From Seison nebaliae (taxonomy: Eukaryota > Rotifera > Pararotatoria > Seisonacea > Seisonidae): a DNA stretch of 57,328 nt. The stretch spans positions 1 through 57,328 of the forward strand of contig JALJEE010002142.1 in assembly GCA_023231475.1 (NCBI GenBank). Reading direction: 5' to 3'. The notes beneath the pieces are model-generated. The model saw nothing but the letters and a program-made list of their open reading frames with translations, was not told where the DNA came from and searched no databases. The translations under genes and the position numbers were made by a program. Numbering within the stretch: position 1 is the first letter of the stretch; each line of letters opens with the position of its first letter. Below are positions 9,709 to 22,900 of this stretch, piece by piece.

Positions 9709-10640
9709 GTTTTTTTTTATTAATACAACAAATCCCCGCGGGGTAAATTAAAAAGGAAACGAGATAACTCATCAGATGAGTTATTGAAAATAAGTGATTT
9801 GCCTTGATCCACGTGGGTACGTAAAGAGTCAGGAGTGAAGGAATCGATATTAAAGTTGTTGATCATAGAGCGGGCGGCCTCCATAGAAGTAGGTACCGTT
9901 AATGAATAATAGAGCGAAAATAAGTTGATAGGAGAAGAAAATATCTCACATTGATTAAAAGATGGAATCGGAAAATCGGAAGAAGTTACAGATTCTAGTA
10001 ATTTAACGTACCTAACCGCGAGAAGAAGTGGTAAGGGCTTCAGCTGCGAAATAGAGAACATGAAGACTCTGTTGAACGGTTTACCACAACCGAGTAATAC
10101 CGTATTGTTCTGTTGTATGTTTGATCGAGAGATCGTAATGACTTATGAGTTGACGATAATGAGGCAGCGAGACCATAGAAATCACAGCAATAAGTTATAA
10201 ACAATCGAAGTTTCAGCGAAATAGGAAAGAATTTGCAACGATGAAAGAAAGAATAGAACATCCGCAAAAATTTGCATCTAATGTAATCAGTCATTTTCGA
10301 AGACTTTTTTCTATTGTCCAACAGACAACAATTTCTTTCGAAATTATTAAACTAAAATTAATACAAGAAGAAAGATTATAAATGTTCGTCAAAATTTTAG
10401 ATTTAGATTCATTGATTTGAATCCAAATTGTTGCCAATCGAGATTTCACAATGGTGAGGATGTTGTGGCAATTTTTTGCAGAATTGCAGCAAATAACCAT
10501 ATCATCCGCGTAAGAGTATAGTAGCGGAAAAACAAGACTCCCAATTATGAAGGAATAATGATTATTTACATGACAGAGAATTTCATCAACTAATTTACCG
10601 AAAATCCAAGGAGTCAAAATGGCTTGATCCAAATTCCAAA
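9709..10640 (-). mobile_element. 5'-truncated LINE: reverse-transcriptase core to poly(A) tail
   Basis: On the minus strand, frames run from ILTPWIFGKLVDEIL through the reverse-transcriptase active site SYADDMVICC, then NESKSKILTN, then a thumb/C-terminal part with DYIRCKFLRMFYSF and SLDQTYNRTIRYY, ending at 9720. Directly after the last stop is an A-rich tail (a T run on the plus strand at 9709-9719), as expected for the 3' end of a non-LTR element. The endonuclease and N-terminal reverse-transcriptase parts are missing, so the copy is 5'-truncated. The reading frame shifts at least twice, so it is dead. A related copy begins at 57037 and shares D-x-I-R-C-K-F and D-D-M-V-x-C. A perfect palindrome CCCCGCGGGG lies at 9734-9743, inside the last codons. 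Confidence 0.7.
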
Positions 10641-10937
10641 ATTTATTGAAGAAATTTTTTTTAGAAATTTTAAATTAATTTTATTGATTATTTTATTTTA
10701 TTACAATATTTTATTTATTAATTCAATTATCTATAGTATAGAATTCTATAGTATAGATACTACTATACTAATCTATACTAAAGATTCTTTAGTTTATTTG
10801 GATGTCTTGGATAAGCCTGATTTTATTTGTGGCTATTAATTCAAATTAGGAGAGTTTGAAAAAATTCTTTTCAGCCTTTTCATATCATTTTTCATTCATT
10901 AGAATACCTCTCACAATTACGTAAATGATGATTTGAA
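10641..10937. other. spacer and promoter side of COG1
   Basis: AT-rich sequence between the truncated end of the LINE and the COG1 start. Between about 10733 and 10790 there are repeated ATAGTATAGA-like words that could form short hairpins. No gene is seen. Confidence 0.4.
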
Positions 10938-13900
10938 ATGAATGAAAAAAGAATAAAAATTAATATCGACAATCTCTTCGCTGATTACGAGATCGATGGA
11001 GTGGAAGGAATTGCCGTGGGAATTGAGAAGGAGATCGAAGATTCTAAAAATAAACTACGACTATTAGTTGGGTTAGTGCTGAATAGAATTCTGATATTGA
11101 AGTCACTTCCCCAGTGAGAGATATCATAAGATAATCGAGACATCTGATAAAATGGAAGAATGTGTCGATTTAGTATGGGAAGTTTATATTCTCCTAAATT
11201 AATTTTGGTTAAGTAAAATTTTTAGTCTTTGAAACATTTGATGGAAATGTCGACAACTTATGAAATGTTGTCATCGTCGGAATGGTTTTTCTTTAATTTT
11301 TTGAAAATTTTTCGAATTAATCCTGTGAAGTGTAAAAGGTTATGATCGATGGTTGACATTGACTACAAAGAATGATCAGAAGAGTCGACAAAAAAAGAAC
11401 GATGACGAATTGATGTTCATTAAAATATCAAACGATTTCATTAAACATTTCCTACAATTAATTTACTCGTCTATCAATTCCAAAAATTTCCTTATTTCCA
11501 TCGAGTTATTAAATTTTCTTTTCAAAAAAAAAATGAATGTTAATTTTCAGATTTTATTTGATCGCTCGTCACATTTATATTCAGTTAACGATTCGGAAAG
11601 AGAGTTATGAGAAAAAAATGAAAGAAAATGAAGATTATGAAATGTTGAATCATTTTACGAATGATTCAATTTTAATTTATCAGAAAACGATTGTCCAAGT
11701 GAAAAATTCATTTTTATCGAAAGAATGTTGGAGATATTTGGTGGGAGAGAAAAGATATTGCCAATCGAAATTGACCGATTCAATAATCACTCTGATGATT
11801 TTGAAGAATATGAAGAAACGTAAATTGATTGAAATTTATTTGGAAATTAAATTTCTTATAATTAAACGAATGATCAAAATGAGATTGGAAGAAGGAAAAA
11901 TGATTAGAATAGAAGAGAAGAAAATGAATGAAGAAATTGAAGAAGAAAATTCAAATTTGAATGAATTAGTTGAAGAGATTACTGATAATTATTGGAAGAA
12001 TAACAGAATATTTATATTCTCATTAATTATTAATGAATTGTGTGATTCATTGAAAACTGTCGATCACATTAATCAGATTGATGATTCTCATGGAAATCTC
12101 AAGGAATTATTAGGAAAAATAAAAAATGATCATTTTCTTTTAAATAATACGATTGGAATCAATTCTCATATCTATTCACATAATCTCTTTCAATCCATTT
12201 ATCGACATAATCCTCAATCCATCATCAACGGAAGAAGAATAATTTTGGAGAATTTCCAGAAATTCTTAGAAGATTCTTCATTCGATTCATTCAATATCAG
12301 CAAATGGTTGAATGATGTTCTCTCTCTTTTGATCGACAATATCGATGGAATGTTGGGAAAAATTGAATCATTTGAAGAATTGTCAATTATCAATTTCCAA
12401 ATTTATTTTATGATAAAGAAAAATAATGGAAAAAACGAATTATTATGGAAGTTTTATAAGGAGAAATTTCTGGAAAAGTTTCAGGAGAGATTTCGTTTAC
12501 TTGTTCGAAATGAATATGATGAGATGACAAATGAAATTTTTGGAACGGTTACCGATTTTCGAGAATTGTTTAAGGAATTGAATGATCAGAAAAATTCAGT
12601 GGCTAACGAAAATTGTTTGTCGATAATTTGGTTGAAATATTCGTCAATATTAGTCGATTATGAATCGGCAAAATGTCTCGATAAGAAATCGCCAATTAAT
12701 GAGAAATATTTAACTATTTTCCCATCACTTTTATGGCAGTTTCATCGAATGAATGTTAGTGAAGGATCGTTTGAAAGGAAAGAAATTCAAATTCCTTCTA
12801 AAGTTTATGAGAAGATTATAGGAAAGCATCGATTGAAAGAAGGAGAATCATCCAAATATTTCAGTTCAAACGAATTAGAAACTAATGAAATAAAAAAGCG
12901 ATCGAGTAAGAATATCTTATTCGCTCAATTACCATCAATATGGAAGAGATTATTGTTGAGAGTTGAAAATAAAATGAATAATCTTATTTATCGATTACAA
13001 TCATCAATTCTTGTTCTATTTGGGAAAATTGATGAAACGATGAATGAATTGTCTGTGGAAAGGAATGAATATGAAATTATCAATTTCATTTCGAATATTT
13101 GGACATCAATCGTTTACGGAATATTACGAATGGAATTCCAAATATTCTTTGAAAAATTCTGTTCAAAATTCTTCGACGATTTTACGGAATTTCATTCATT
13201 GGAACAATTGTCATTCATTCAATTCTATCTCAATTTATTCGATGAGAGAATCATCGACATCTTTAACAATTGTCGATGTTTAAAGAGTTTTATGAATTTG
13301 TTAAATGAACGTCGATCAGTTATCGATAACAAATATTTCACTTCATTCCAATTGAGTCAATTGGACATAAGTCAATCGAAATCCATATATGGAATTGATC
13401 TAATAGAATTACATGAGAATTGGAAAAAATTGAAAAATGAATTCATTTCAAAAGGAAAAGGAAACTTCAAGAGAATATCAGGAAATCTTATCGATGATCA
13501 ATTGATATTGATGAATGAAGAATTATTGAAATTAGAATTATCAAATGACACGTCTAAATGGATTTCATTAATTTTACGATGGAATGAAACCATCATTAAT
13601 GATGACAATGAAAATGAGGATGGAGAAGAAAATAAAACGAGTGAATTGAAAATTTCAATTCCATATAATTTATCATTACCTTGGTTCCATTCATTATTCT
13701 CTTTAAGTCAAATGATCAATTCACAAATTCTTTATTCGATTCCTTCTTCCTTCTATCTAGAAGAGATAAAAAAGCAATTCATTTCAAAAATTATCATTCC
13801 AACATTCCAAAACATCTTATTAAATTCTTATCAAATTATCATGTTATTGATGAGAAATGAAAAGAATCTAGAAAAGAAAAAATCGAATAATAACTTTCCT

Positions 13901-14781
13901 CTCGTTCCAACGATTGAGAAAAGATTAATTCAACATTGGTTCGATTTACTTTATTTGCAGAAATTGTTTTGTTTGAAAAAAAATGAAGAAATAAAAGAAT
14001 TGATGAAATTTTTTGAGAATGGAATGCAAATTGATGATTATCGAAAGTTGAAGAAGAAATTGGAAGATAATTCTACAATCAATAAATATTTAGATAAATC
14101 ATTATTTATTGATGAGAATGATTTAGTTTTCATCAATGAACAAGACTCTCTCATTTTCTTTATCGATCCTCTTGATATGAACATCATGTTACAAGATATC
14201 TCATTAAATATAGATCGATTATTCGATTCTACCATCGTTAGTAAGAATCATTTTTAAATTATTTAAAATTTTTCTCTTTTTTTTAGAATTTATTTTCCAT
14301 TTTTAACGAAAATTCATGGAATAATTTACTTCAATCTCATCGATTTACTTCATCAAACACTTTAATAAAAATTGATGATACAAAATTGATATCTTCCTCA
14401 CCATGGCCCTTACCCGTCACAATGAAATGTGATGCAACAAACAAAGTTTTAACGGATTATGCAATTCATGTTAATACCACATTGGACAACATTTCCCATC
14501 GATATGGATATCATTCTCATCAATTCTATCCATATTTATTTGTGAATATTCCGGGGAGAATTTCATCGACAACAACGTTATCATCATCATTGAATATATA
14601 TGATTTGGAGAAGAAAGTTATTAATACTTCTCAAATTTATTTTTATAATAAATTTCTTCTTTCTATTTAGTTGAAAGTGAAAGATGAAATTGATACAACT
14701 CATTCGACAAATATTAATGATAATAAGAAGGAAAGTGAAGCTGATTCGTTTTATCATAAAATCATTTCTGCTTTCAATTAA
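10938..14781 (+). CDS. COG1: conserved oligomeric Golgi complex subunit 1
   Basis: A subunit of the COG tethering complex, which catches retrograde vesicles at the Golgi and keeps glycosylation enzymes in place. Seven exons join in frame: 10938-11071, 11115-11181, 11226-11324, 11371-11538, 11585-14236, 14287-14616 and 14671-14781, giving about 1186 residues (human COG1 has 980). The N-terminus shows the family pattern: DNLFADYEIDGVEGI, then LLVGERYHKIIETSDKMEEC, matching the V-G-E-R-Y-R-D-L-I-E-A-A-D motif across the first intron. Near the C-terminus LPWFHSLFSLSQMIN and LIFFIDPLDMNIMLQDIS match the conserved P-S-W-Y-x-x-S-x-L-F-S-L and I-D-P-F-D-L-D-x-F blocks. The middle is Lys/Glu-rich and highly diverged, which accounts for the extra length. 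Its end lies 137 bases from the end of the convergent gene. Confidence 0.88.
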
Positions 14782-14918
14782 ATTTAAAAAACATTTTTTT
14801 CTTCTTTATCCAGACGGGAATTTTAAATAAATAATAATAATATTGTGAAAAAAAAAGATTATAAAAAATTATCAATTATGATTAACGTAAAATTGATAAT
14901 TGAATTAGTGAGAGAAGA

Positions 14919-17900
14919 TTAATTCAAATTAGTCAATGATAATAAACGGTCATTAATCATCTTAACGGTTCGATATGGATTGTATGATTTTGATAAAATT
15001 TCAGCAATTTCTTCTTTCTTTTTCTCATTTAATCGATTCCAAATATTATACAAATAATTGATATGAATAAATGATCGGTGATTAACTACCTGATTATCGA
15101 ATACCACATCAAACGGTGAAACTGTATGTTCTCCCATTTTACATTCTCCATCGAATGTTATATCATTATCATGTTTATTTTCAATTCGAATTGTTTGACC
15201 TTTCATATATTTTCGATAGTGATACATCGGTTTATTGATCGGTATATTTGCTTCAATGAATTGTTGGATGAATGTCAAAGTGATCATCTCATCAGAAGAG
15301 ATCGATGTCAGATATCCAATTTCACCACTCTCTGTTCCATAAAGTAATACATAATCTCCATTCTCTTCCGTATTACATTTAAATCTTTTCAATTTTGTTA
15401 TAACACTACCCAAATGTATCCGTCCCATCATTGTGCTGAAGTGAGAGAATATTCGAAGAAATTTTAAAAATAAGTTTTAAAAATAAATTTTAAAAATAAA
15501 TTTTAAAAATAAATTGAACTTTGAAGTAATATTCCAAATGAAAACATTTCCATTTGTATCAGTTATCATAATATTCTCCTTATTAATAAATTCCATCGCT
15601 TGACAATAATCCATTAATTTCACTTTCTTTAATATCACCAACTCATTCTCATCATTTCTCGACAATAAAGTTATCGCTAATAAAATTCCTCCAACAGCAA
15701 TTAATTCATCATTATAAGAGCAACAACACGTCACTTTAATATTTCCTAATCGATGGCTCGATTTTTTCACTAGCGATTTCGATTCGAATGCGACCAATGT
15801 TATCTAAATTACTAAAATAGAAAATGTTTAATAAATTTTATTTTAACTCTGTTAGATTCTAATACGATAATTGCATCTGCTAAATTATGAAGAAGAATGA
15901 TGCCATTATCGAACGGTATTTCTGTTAGTGTATCGAATTTCGCCTCTTAATAATTAGAAGAATAAATTTTTTCAATTAATTTTTTTTCAAATTAGTAAGT
16001 AGAAGAATGAAACCATGAGAAGCGAATGGTGGAGTTGCTTCGATTAATGTCAATCGAGATTTCGGAGATCGAATATGAGACAAATGACTTCCATCTTCTT
16101 GAATGTTGATAACCATATAATATTTTCTATCAATTATCCATCCACGAATATGTGCAGGAACGTGATTACGAGGTAATTTATAAGTAAATTTTGTTTTTCC
16201 TGTTTCACTTGAAACGAATGTACATCGACCGATATATTCGTTTTCATCCGATAGTGAATCATCGTTTCTTATCATATCGAAGGAGGTTAATGCTATTATT
16301 GACTCTTTTTCTTCTTTTCCGAAATATGTGAGTGTGTGATAGAATCGTGTTTTTAATAATTCATCGATACATAATTTCACTTTATATTGTGTAGTTCCGA
16401 TGAAAAGATGATTATTATTTGATGCGATGAATTTCGACGAATTCGGTATGAACTCCAATAAATCAATTGCATAAAGAGTGCATTTGACACTCTTCCGATC
16501 AGCAGTTAATGAATAAACACTTTGTTTATCGAAAAATAGAATTTCATCATTCTTCGCTTTTAATCGAACAATATTACACATTTCTTTCATTGATTCATGA
16601 TCGAAATAAATCATCGATTTATTATCGTTATCGAAGTAAATTTTCAAATAGAAAACCATTCGATTATCACATAACATAAATATAACATCATCAAATACCC
16701 ATTCGATCTCTTTGATTATTAGTGGAAATTCACATAAACTGTCAGGATTATACATTTTCACCAATTCCACAATAAATTCTTCCTTTTTAATTTCTTCATA
16801 ATTCTCATCAAGTTCCATTAAATTTCCATTATTCTCATTCAACTGTTCTGAATGATTTGACTCATCTTCATTCTCTTTCACATTATCAATTAAATTAATA
16901 ATTTCTAACAAAATTGAATTTTCATTTACATGTTCATCTTCTCTAACATCATTCTCATTATCATCAACAATATCATCATCTTCATTTACCACAGCATAAA
17001 AATGGATGATATGTGGAAATAAGACGAGAGAGAAATGTTCATTTTCATTTATCATTCTTACAGAAGCGGAAAGAATGGATTGATTGAATGTCTTCTCCCA
17101 AATGAAATCGAATTGACAATTGGACAAAGAAAGAATGGTAATTTTGAGATCTGCACAAATCAAAAATCGATCTTTTCTCATTTTCTTCACAATTATAATT
17201 CGTTCATTAAATTTGTGTTTGATTAATTTTATTCCATCTATCATCAAATAGAGAACGCCTTCATCATCCACAACAAACAAATGAGAATCATTTCCAATCT
17301 TCTCACAAAAGATGCACATTTTCCATTTAATTTCTTTCAACAACTTCTTGTAACCTTCTCTCTTCACTTCATCAATTTCACCATTGTTATCAAAATTAAC
17401 GATTCTGAAGAAAAAATAGTTTTTTTTTTCAGTTTGAAAATTTGAAAAGAAAACTTTGTGGAAATTTTTTGGTTGGAAGAGATGAGAGACAGAATTAATG
17501 TCAATATAAATGGATTTTCTCCATCGCCAATTTTCGAATAACATGTATCAATTAATTTCATTGAGAGAATTTTATCTGAATAAAAAATTATTGAATTTTC
17601 GTCAACTAAATGTGAAACCATCTTTTCGTAGAAAATCTTTGGCGTCACATAATTTTTCATAATATTTCTGCTGCTTCAACCGATATGGTCTTGATACATG
17701 ACTCATAGAGGACGAGAGAACATACCAATTGTCATGAACATTCGTTTTGAACTTAAACTTCTTCATCGAGTTATTATCATCCATATCAATGTGTGGTGAT
17801 TTTCGAAATGGTTTCAATTGATCGTATGTATTGATTAATTGAATTTCTTCAATTAATTCATTATGATATTTTTCATCGAATAATAAATTATAATTAGAAG

Positions 17901-19989
17901 AGTTCTCATTCACTTCGAATATGGACGCGTATGATTTAGAAATTCTCGTGAAATGTTCCTCGAGAATTGGAAGATTATCATCAGTGATGATATCATCAAT
18001 TGTTCCAATGAATGGGAATGATTGGATAACATAAACTTTTTTCTTATTAAAATTTTCAAGTGAAGAATAATCATATAAATTGGTAGTTTTTGAAGAATAA
18101 TAAGTATGTGAACATTTAATGGAATTGTTCAATTTTTGTCGATTCGCTTTCATTTTTAAATAATTATCGTTAAATTTGATGTCTTTATGAAATCGTTTTT
18201 CTTCTTCTTCCACTTCTTCAATATATTCCTTAAGATGGAATCTCCATAAACATTTGTTAGTTTCACATCGTTTTATGATCAGATGTTTCGTGGTTGCCAT
18301 TCCAATGAAAATATGATTTTCTGATAAACATTTAATATAATTGGGTGTTACTTTTGGTAATTGTCCATGAGAGTAGAGTTCAATAGTTTCATGCTTCTCC
18401 GAAAACTGATATTCGAACACAAAACCTGCATTGGTAATACCGAAAATTGAATGATACGTTTCGAATCTTTTCAGTTTCGAAACGATATCGACAGATTTCT
18501 GAAAAAAATTTCATAAATTAAAATATTTTTTTTCATAAAAATCAACCAGAAATGGTAATTTTATTTGTATTTTCGAATTGAAGTCATTTCCAAAAATTGT
18601 GAATAATATCATCGAATCGACAGTCCATCCGCAAATTATTCCATACATGTGCAACGTCGTTCCATGCCATGTTTTCGTCAACGGAAGAATTTTCATTCTT
18701 CCATAAGATAAGACATGTTCACTTCCTGTTGTAATATCGTCATGATAAACTAATGCACGAGATCCATTTACAAGATGGTATGATCCTTCTTCATCATTTT
18801 GATGAAGAAGACTCCAAGTCAATAATTGTAATTCTCTAAATAATAGAATTCTTCAATTTTCTTACACATCTTAATGACTAACCCACATACCAAACTGTTT
18901 AAATTGATATCGTTAGATGTAAGTAATTTTCCATCCGACGAATTTTTCGACAACTGGAGTGAAAAACATCGAACATAACTTGAATTATGAATTATTGTGT
19001 TTATTAAATATATGACATTGCGTCCTTCATACACATATTCAGTAGATGTTACACAATTCAATAATGGACGGTCATCATTGAGATAATTTTGTACCTGAAT
19101 TCATTATAAAATTGATTCAAATTATAAGAAATTTATTGTATGAAATTATCGAAAACAGCAAATTTCAAACTATTTTTTTTATAATATTTTCCAATTGTCT
19201 ATTTCCCATGAAATTTCTAACTTGAACGTTTAGAAAAAATTATGTTTCATTTATCTTAACTTATCATGTGTAAGTAAGTGATCATAATGTCCATCAAATT
19301 TTTTAAATATCACATAGAATTATTTTTAAATTGAATTAAAAATATAAAATTAACGAAGTGGGAAATTGTGATAAGTCGAAAAAGAAGATATAAAATCTGA
19401 AGAAATGTCATTCTCTTCTTCAAATGTGGTTTGGTTTACTATTGGAATTTATGATAAATTTAATCCTTCATCTCTCAATTGACTTTTTTAATCATATTTA
19501 ACGAGAATATTTCCTGTTTTCATAGACAAAACGAAAAAATAAGAAAAATAATATAAATTTAGCTGTTTTGGATTTTTCAGAAAGTCAAAAAAAATGAAAA
19601 TAATTAACCTGGAAATTATAATCTGAAATATGATAAAATTTGCCTTCCCACAATTGACGAATTATCACTTTCATTGGGGAAATTAACAAAAAAATGAGAA
19701 TTACATCGGATTCTGGATGATGGAGGACTGTCGCTCCACTAATCTTTCGATATAAGGGATCGGTTTCAATTAGATCATAAATATTATTCCAATCGAACAA
19801 ATATAATTCTAATCGATCATTTCGAATCAATAAGATTTTCTGACCTTCATTATCATTCTCACGCTTATTTTCAACTGGGAAAATAGATCGAATTAAATTA
19901 AAAAAATTAAAGACAAAATAAAACTAACTTGGATAGGCCCCAACAATGAATTGCCCCTTGACTAGTGGAGTTACGCAAAAGTTCACCAT
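14919..19989 (-). CDS. divergent DDB1/CPSF-A family beta-propeller protein (DDB1-like)
   Basis: Ten exons join in frame: 19989-19929, 19874-19609, 19094-18883, 18835-18547, 18498-17619, 17575-17491, 17404-16014, 15945-15848, 15803-15520 and 15435-14919, giving 1360 residues (human DDB1 has 1140, CPSF1 1443). The N-terminus has VTPLVKGQFIVGA and ILLIRNDRLELYLFD, close to DDB1. The C-terminal CPSF-A region has NIKVTCCCSYNDELIAVGG, ENIMITDTNGNVFI, GRIHLGS and YVLLYGTESGEIGYLTSIS. DDB1 is the adaptor of CUL4 ubiquitin ligases; the paralogues SF3B3 and CPSF1 work in splicing and 3' processing. Identity is low throughout, and an acidic insert of about 70 residues (near 735-805) is added, so a specialised paralogue is possible. 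An in-frame ATG at 20052 could extend the protein by 21 residues. Intron 2 (514 bases) is the only long one. Confidence 0.75.
15467..15516. repeat. AT-only tandem repeat in an intron
   Basis: About three and a half copies of a 14-base unit like AAATAAATTTTAAA within the last intron (15519-15436) of the DDB1-like gene. Confidence 0.7.
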
Positions 19990-22900
19990 TTTTACAGCCA
20001 CCTTTTTAAAATTTAGAAGTTTTGAAATTTCACATTGATTTCCACATCCCATTTTTATCTAATGAAAGTGAGTACTTTTGTCGAATTTTATTAAGCCAAA
20101 AATGTTGTCAAATTCAACTCTTACAAATTAATAAAATGGACATTATTTTATTCATTAAAATCACTTTCAATTTTATAGAATTGTTTATTGAATTATATTA
20201 AATAAAGTTAAAATTATAAGAATTATATTATTAATATTCATTTTTTTAAATTCTGATCATACTTTACTTAACTTGGTAAATTGCGTTGAACTGGACAACA
20301 ATGGTAACTCAACATATTGTAATCCATTAAGTTCCAACTACGTGTTCCAATAGTTGTGCGTTTCTTTAGGTTTAAGTTTCTTTACGTACGTTAAGTGATG
20401 TCCATTCGTTAGAAATAAAAATTCTTCATGAATTGATCTTGGGGCATGAATTATTCGTTTAGAATTGAATGTTCTTCAATAAATATTAACAAGTATCGAT
20501 TTTTGTTAATCTACCAACAGTATTGATCGATGGCATGTCTTTTACTTATTCATTAATTAATTTAAATGAAATTCTGTAATGTTCATTGACATAAGTTAAC
20601 ACAGTTCATTAAACTTCACTTCTTCTCCCTCATCAAAGTCTTATTCGCCGAATTAAACTGTTGAAATGTCAGTTTGGAATATACAAAAAAATAACCAACT
20701 TAACTATCTTTTTTTTGATGATGTAGGTAAATGATGATGATGAATCATTCGATTTAATATAGATATAAATTGTTAGATTTATTTCCTCCAAAACATTTCC
20801 AGTGATAATGATACTTCTCTAAAATTAGTCTTGACTGAACAAGTTGAACTGCAAAAATAATAATAAATTAGAACAAAAATATTTTTTTCCAAATTTTTCT
20901 GAGTTCCGAATTAACTTTTCTAATTAGATATCACTCCTTATGTTTGATTCTTCCAATGAGGAAACTTCTTTTTTTCAAATCATATTAATTAAGTAGATTA
21001 GATGATATAGTGTTTCAAAGGAAAGTCAGATGCATATAATAAGCAGAGAAACAGATATGAATTGTTGTTTTTCTCTCCAAAATGAACATGTGAAGAACAA
21101 AAGAAAGGAAATGATGACTAATTCAACTTTACATTTCCATTAAGTAATCAGCTGTCTTCATTCAATGTTTGATAATCTTCCTTCTGTTTCTTACTAACAA
21201 ATACGATTTCGGAATATAATCATAGTAGCTGATGATGGCGTTCGTGGTAGTGATGGTGGTTTTTAGTGCGACAGAACTTCCTCAAAAGAGAATGTTTAAT
21301 TCCCCAGGCTGAAATTTATGATGGAATGATGTGCAAATCGATCACGATACGTAGCTACCGTACAAGAGATATGACTCTGAACTCATATTTTACATCATGT
21401 AAATGATTAGAGAAGGAAAATCAAAATGAATAATAGGAAGGCGAAAATGATGAATAAGAATGCATTATAGCATCATTACTTACTCCCCCTTAATCAAGGA
21501 TCACTACGTTAAGTTTCTATTATAATTCATTGTCTAACATTATGCTTACTCTTCCATTCCAAGAGATGCTTCCAATTATTTTACATCCAACGACAACATA
21601 TCGAGGACGGAATAACTCATGTACTGAACATTTATATATTTTCCTTTTTTTTTATTTCGTTCTTATTTGAGATTAGAAGACAACTCGAAGATAGGAAGGA
21701 TTTAGAGATTTCGATGAAAAGTAGTTTAGCGTAACTGAAAAAAATCTTCTTTTTCTTGTCTAGTCTCAACAGTGATGTTCTAATCGACACAATGTAAATA
21801 TGACATTATCACTTCCTTAATAGGATCACTGTCTTCTAAATTAATTCGACAACACCTTGATCCAACAACATCAGGACAAAACGCTTCTAAATGTGAAAGT
21901 AGACATTTACTGGAAGGAAATTTGGAAGGAAATAATTATGAAAGAAAAAAAAGTCGAATAATTTATATGTGAAAATTGGAGACTTATTTAAATAACTGTC
22001 ATAACTCTCCCCAGTCTCCAAAGGAAAGAAACCTAATTTTTGTGTTTAAAAGAAAAAAAGATTTCTCTACGATTTCCGCTTCCAATTAGATACAAGTGGT
22101 AGAAATCTGCGTAATTTATGTTCTACGCACCATTTCTATCTGTCTTCATTGTGTATGCATAATGAATATAGTGGGGGCGGAACTGATCCCGTCATCATAT
22201 GTGTGGCTATTGTATTTAACGAATGAATCGAAAGAAGTTTCCAGCCAATATGCTAAATCGACTGATTTTAAATTCATCTGAATTATAAATAAGTTTTTTT
22301 TACGTTGTGAAAAGAATAATTTCTCACATTTGATCATCTGATTGTTGCGGTTGATGTGAGAACAAGTCATGAATATTAATGGATGAATGATGTTAATCCT
22401 TTCTTTCCAATCGTCAATTAATCTGCATGCGATTTTCAGCTTCGCTGCTATCCATCAGGTGACTGTTGCATATCGTAATTATCGTCCATATAGAGAGTAA
22501 TGAAAAGAAAATAGACGATTCTAATCTAAATGAAATGATTGAAGGTTCTTTCGAGTTTCGATCATTTCTAGTTATCGATGTTTTTCATTGCCGATTTATA
22601 ATCGATAATAACCATGCTAAATGAAGAAGAACAAAAAAAAAATTTGACCGACCACAATTCACTTTCATCACCAATACAAAGTTTGTATGCTCAACATAGT
22701 TCAATTTGTTGAGTGTTCCATAATCTCCAAGTTGAGTGAATTGAAGGAGTTATTTCTTATCTTTTCACTACCGGTTCAACCAATTCATCTAAACCGTTGA
22801 ACTTCCTATCCGTTCATTTGTTTACATTGAAAGAACAATTTCCGAGTTTAGATTATCTCATTATCTCAATGATGACAACTGCTCATTCACAGTAGTTAGC

